Below, piece by piece: positions 53,851 to 54,494 of a stretch of 54,494 nt of DNA; the stretch's first letter is position 1, and every line of letters begins with the position of its first letter. This stretch comes from Oscillospiraceae bacterium (GTDB lineage: Bacteria; Bacillota; Clostridia; Oscillospirales; Acutalibacteraceae), in NCBI GenBank assembly GCA_015066015.1, contig SVPE01000013.1, positions 1-54,494 of the forward strand, in the 5' to 3' direction. Below the pieces are notes generated by a model. That model had not been told where the DNA came from and did no database searches. It saw nothing but the letters and a program-made list of their open reading frames with translations. The translations under genes were made by a program, and so were the position numbers.

Positions 53851-54086
53851 GTATGTAGTAGCGACACAGGCAGCTATTGCCGATGGCAGGAAATAAGAAC
53901 CCCACCCGTTAACCAAATCAAAGATTTGGAACGGGTACCCGGGAACCTTGTTGCTGACGCAATAATTTTCACTCAATTCGCTGAATTCACTCTGACGATT
54001 GAGGATGCACAGGAATATGTCTATTCCATCTCCCCGACAAAGCGTGTAAGAGGCTGGCGAGATATTGAAGTTAACCTCTATATTTA
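53851..54086 (+). pseudogene. Degenerate frame with a partial copy of the ppdK 3' end
   Basis: An open frame of 79 codons with no start codon or ribosome binding site, ending TAA at 54084-54086. Near its left end CAGGCAGCTATTGC (53867-53880) repeats the last codons of ppdK (53771-53784). After a 10-base insertion AAATAAG continues the match. The downstream terminator is also preceded by TTAAAAATGAA as in ppdK. The frame's end reads FTLTIEDAQEYVYSISPT and RGWRDIEVNLYI, which I cannot assign. A strong hairpin lies at 53904-53936. Best read as a decayed segment joined by a local duplication. Confidence 0.4.
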
Positions 54087-54092
54087 AAAATG

Positions 54093-54125
54093 AACTCCTC
54101 ATCGAGAAATCGGTGAGGAGTTTTT
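54093..54125 (+). terminator. Intrinsic terminator
   Basis: A 13-bp stem with one T-G pair (54093-54105 with 54110-54122), GAAA tetraloop, then TTT. Confidence 0.9.
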
Positions 54126-54166
54126 GCGTAAGTCCGATTTTTGGGACAGTGAATCACAGGTTTCTA

Positions 54167-54195
54167 TTGAGTTTTCTTGCAAAGTGATTTATACT
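54167..54195 (+). promoter_or_regulatory. Promoter of the right-edge gene
   Basis: -35 TTGAGT (54167-54172), 17-bp spacer, -10 TATACT (54190-54195). Confidence 0.65.
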
Positions 54196-54216
54196 GTAAG
54201 AAAGAGGTGATGTAAT

Positions 54217-54494
54217 ATGTCTACCAATATCGAACACTTATTTGTACTATGTAAAGAACAACCTTTCAATATAGAAAAAATCAAAAATTATATAATCGAT
54301 AATAAAATGGACAGCGAGCAAGTAACCCGAGTTGCGATTAAGTTATGCAATTACGGAGCTTGTTCTTATTCTGAGTATTTATATCAAAATGAAAAAGAGC
54401 CCTTGCCCGGTGATTTGATAACTTACAATTGGGAAGAACTGTTTGATGTTCTTATTGAAATGGGTCTTGATGCGAATTTAATTGTTTGTGATGA
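54217..54494 (+). CDS. Hypothetical protein, 5' part (cut by window end)
   Basis: ATG at 54217 with AAAGAGGTGA (54201-54210) upstream; the frame stays open for 92 codons to the window edge. The visible part (MSTNIEHLFVLCKEQPFNIE, later LITYNWEELFDVLIEMGLDANL) has the helical, LL-x-x-G-L/AD-x-N-like spacing of ankyrin-type repeats, the last segment especially. The family cannot be settled from this fragment. It is A+T richer than its neighbours, which may hint at more recent acquisition. Confidence 0.6.
   Translation, partial: MSTNIEHLFVLCKEQPFNIEKIKNYIIDNKMDSEQVTRVAIKLCNYGACSYSEYLYQNEKEPLPGDLITYNWEELFDVLIEMGLDANLIVCD

Overview
The window looks like chromosomal DNA of an anaerobic gut Firmicute of class Clostridia, most likely Ruminococcaceae/Oscillospiraceae. 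The clues are moderate G+C, strong AGGAGG-type ribosome binding sites, near-consensus sigma-A promoters, many intrinsic terminators, pyruvate phosphate dikinase, Mini-RNase III, Obg, and exported proteins with Ig-like and fibronectin-III domains. The genus cannot be fixed from sequence reading alone. No CRISPR array, tRNA, insertion sequence with a transposase, or prophage was seen.

Layout. 1-230: 3' end of a 23S rRNA gene and its terminator, with no 5S gene behind it. 379-2824: a small unknown gene, two helix-turn-helix regulators and a WG-repeat gene remnant. 2997-7688: two large exported fibronectin-III proteins, the first behind a folded leader. 7721-12454: housekeeping genes (obg, mrnC, a YhaM-like exonuclease, rsmD, coaD, a coiled-coil protein). 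12523-21559: orphan peptide-binding lipoprotein, rmuC, threonine aldolase, a threonine-rich exported protein, an orphan PTS EIIC, a DUF1810 protein, a cytidylate-kinase-like protein and a CarD-like regulator. 21797-22230: a self-contained unit encoding two tiny related peptides. 22472-25606: lacZ. 25799-30737: two K+ uptake systems, KtrAB and TrkAH, facing each other across one bidirectional terminator. 30925-45919: icd, two exported metallophosphoesterases, an oxidoreductase, a LytTR/DUF3021 pair, a GH31 glucosidase, a MATE pump, an MTA/SAH nucleosidase-like protein, and an iolC plus class II aldolase pair. 45934-50856: a three-gene ABC export-type operon. 51167-53794: ppdK. The right end is a degenerate stretch and the start of an unknown gene.

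The most unusual content is in the spaces between genes. Three loci (22248-22368, 34809-34924, 38453-38603) fold into the same cloverleaf: an outer GGGGAGG/CCTCCCC stem closes three hairpins, in the same order and orientation. Arms 1 and 2 differ strongly in sequence between copies, but each stays self-complementary. Two other loci (20037-20248, 42465-42686) share a different design: a three-way junction in which one hairpin carries a nearly invariant loop (GAAGGCGTAC, three bases, GGTACTCCG) and the other stem encloses a second hairpin, again with covarying stems. These two families of compensated palindromic elements are the best candidates here for an undescribed system, either mobile structured DNA or structured RNA.

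Functionally the genes describe a carbohydrate-using anaerobe: LacZ and GH31 release hexoses, IolC and aldolase handle a keto-deoxy sugar acid branch, Ppdk links pyruvate and PEP, Icd supplies 2-oxoglutarate and NADPH, and two K+ systems manage ion balance. Many usual partners are missing nearby (PTS EIIA/EIIB, Opp permeases, other iol genes), so several genes are orphans in this window.
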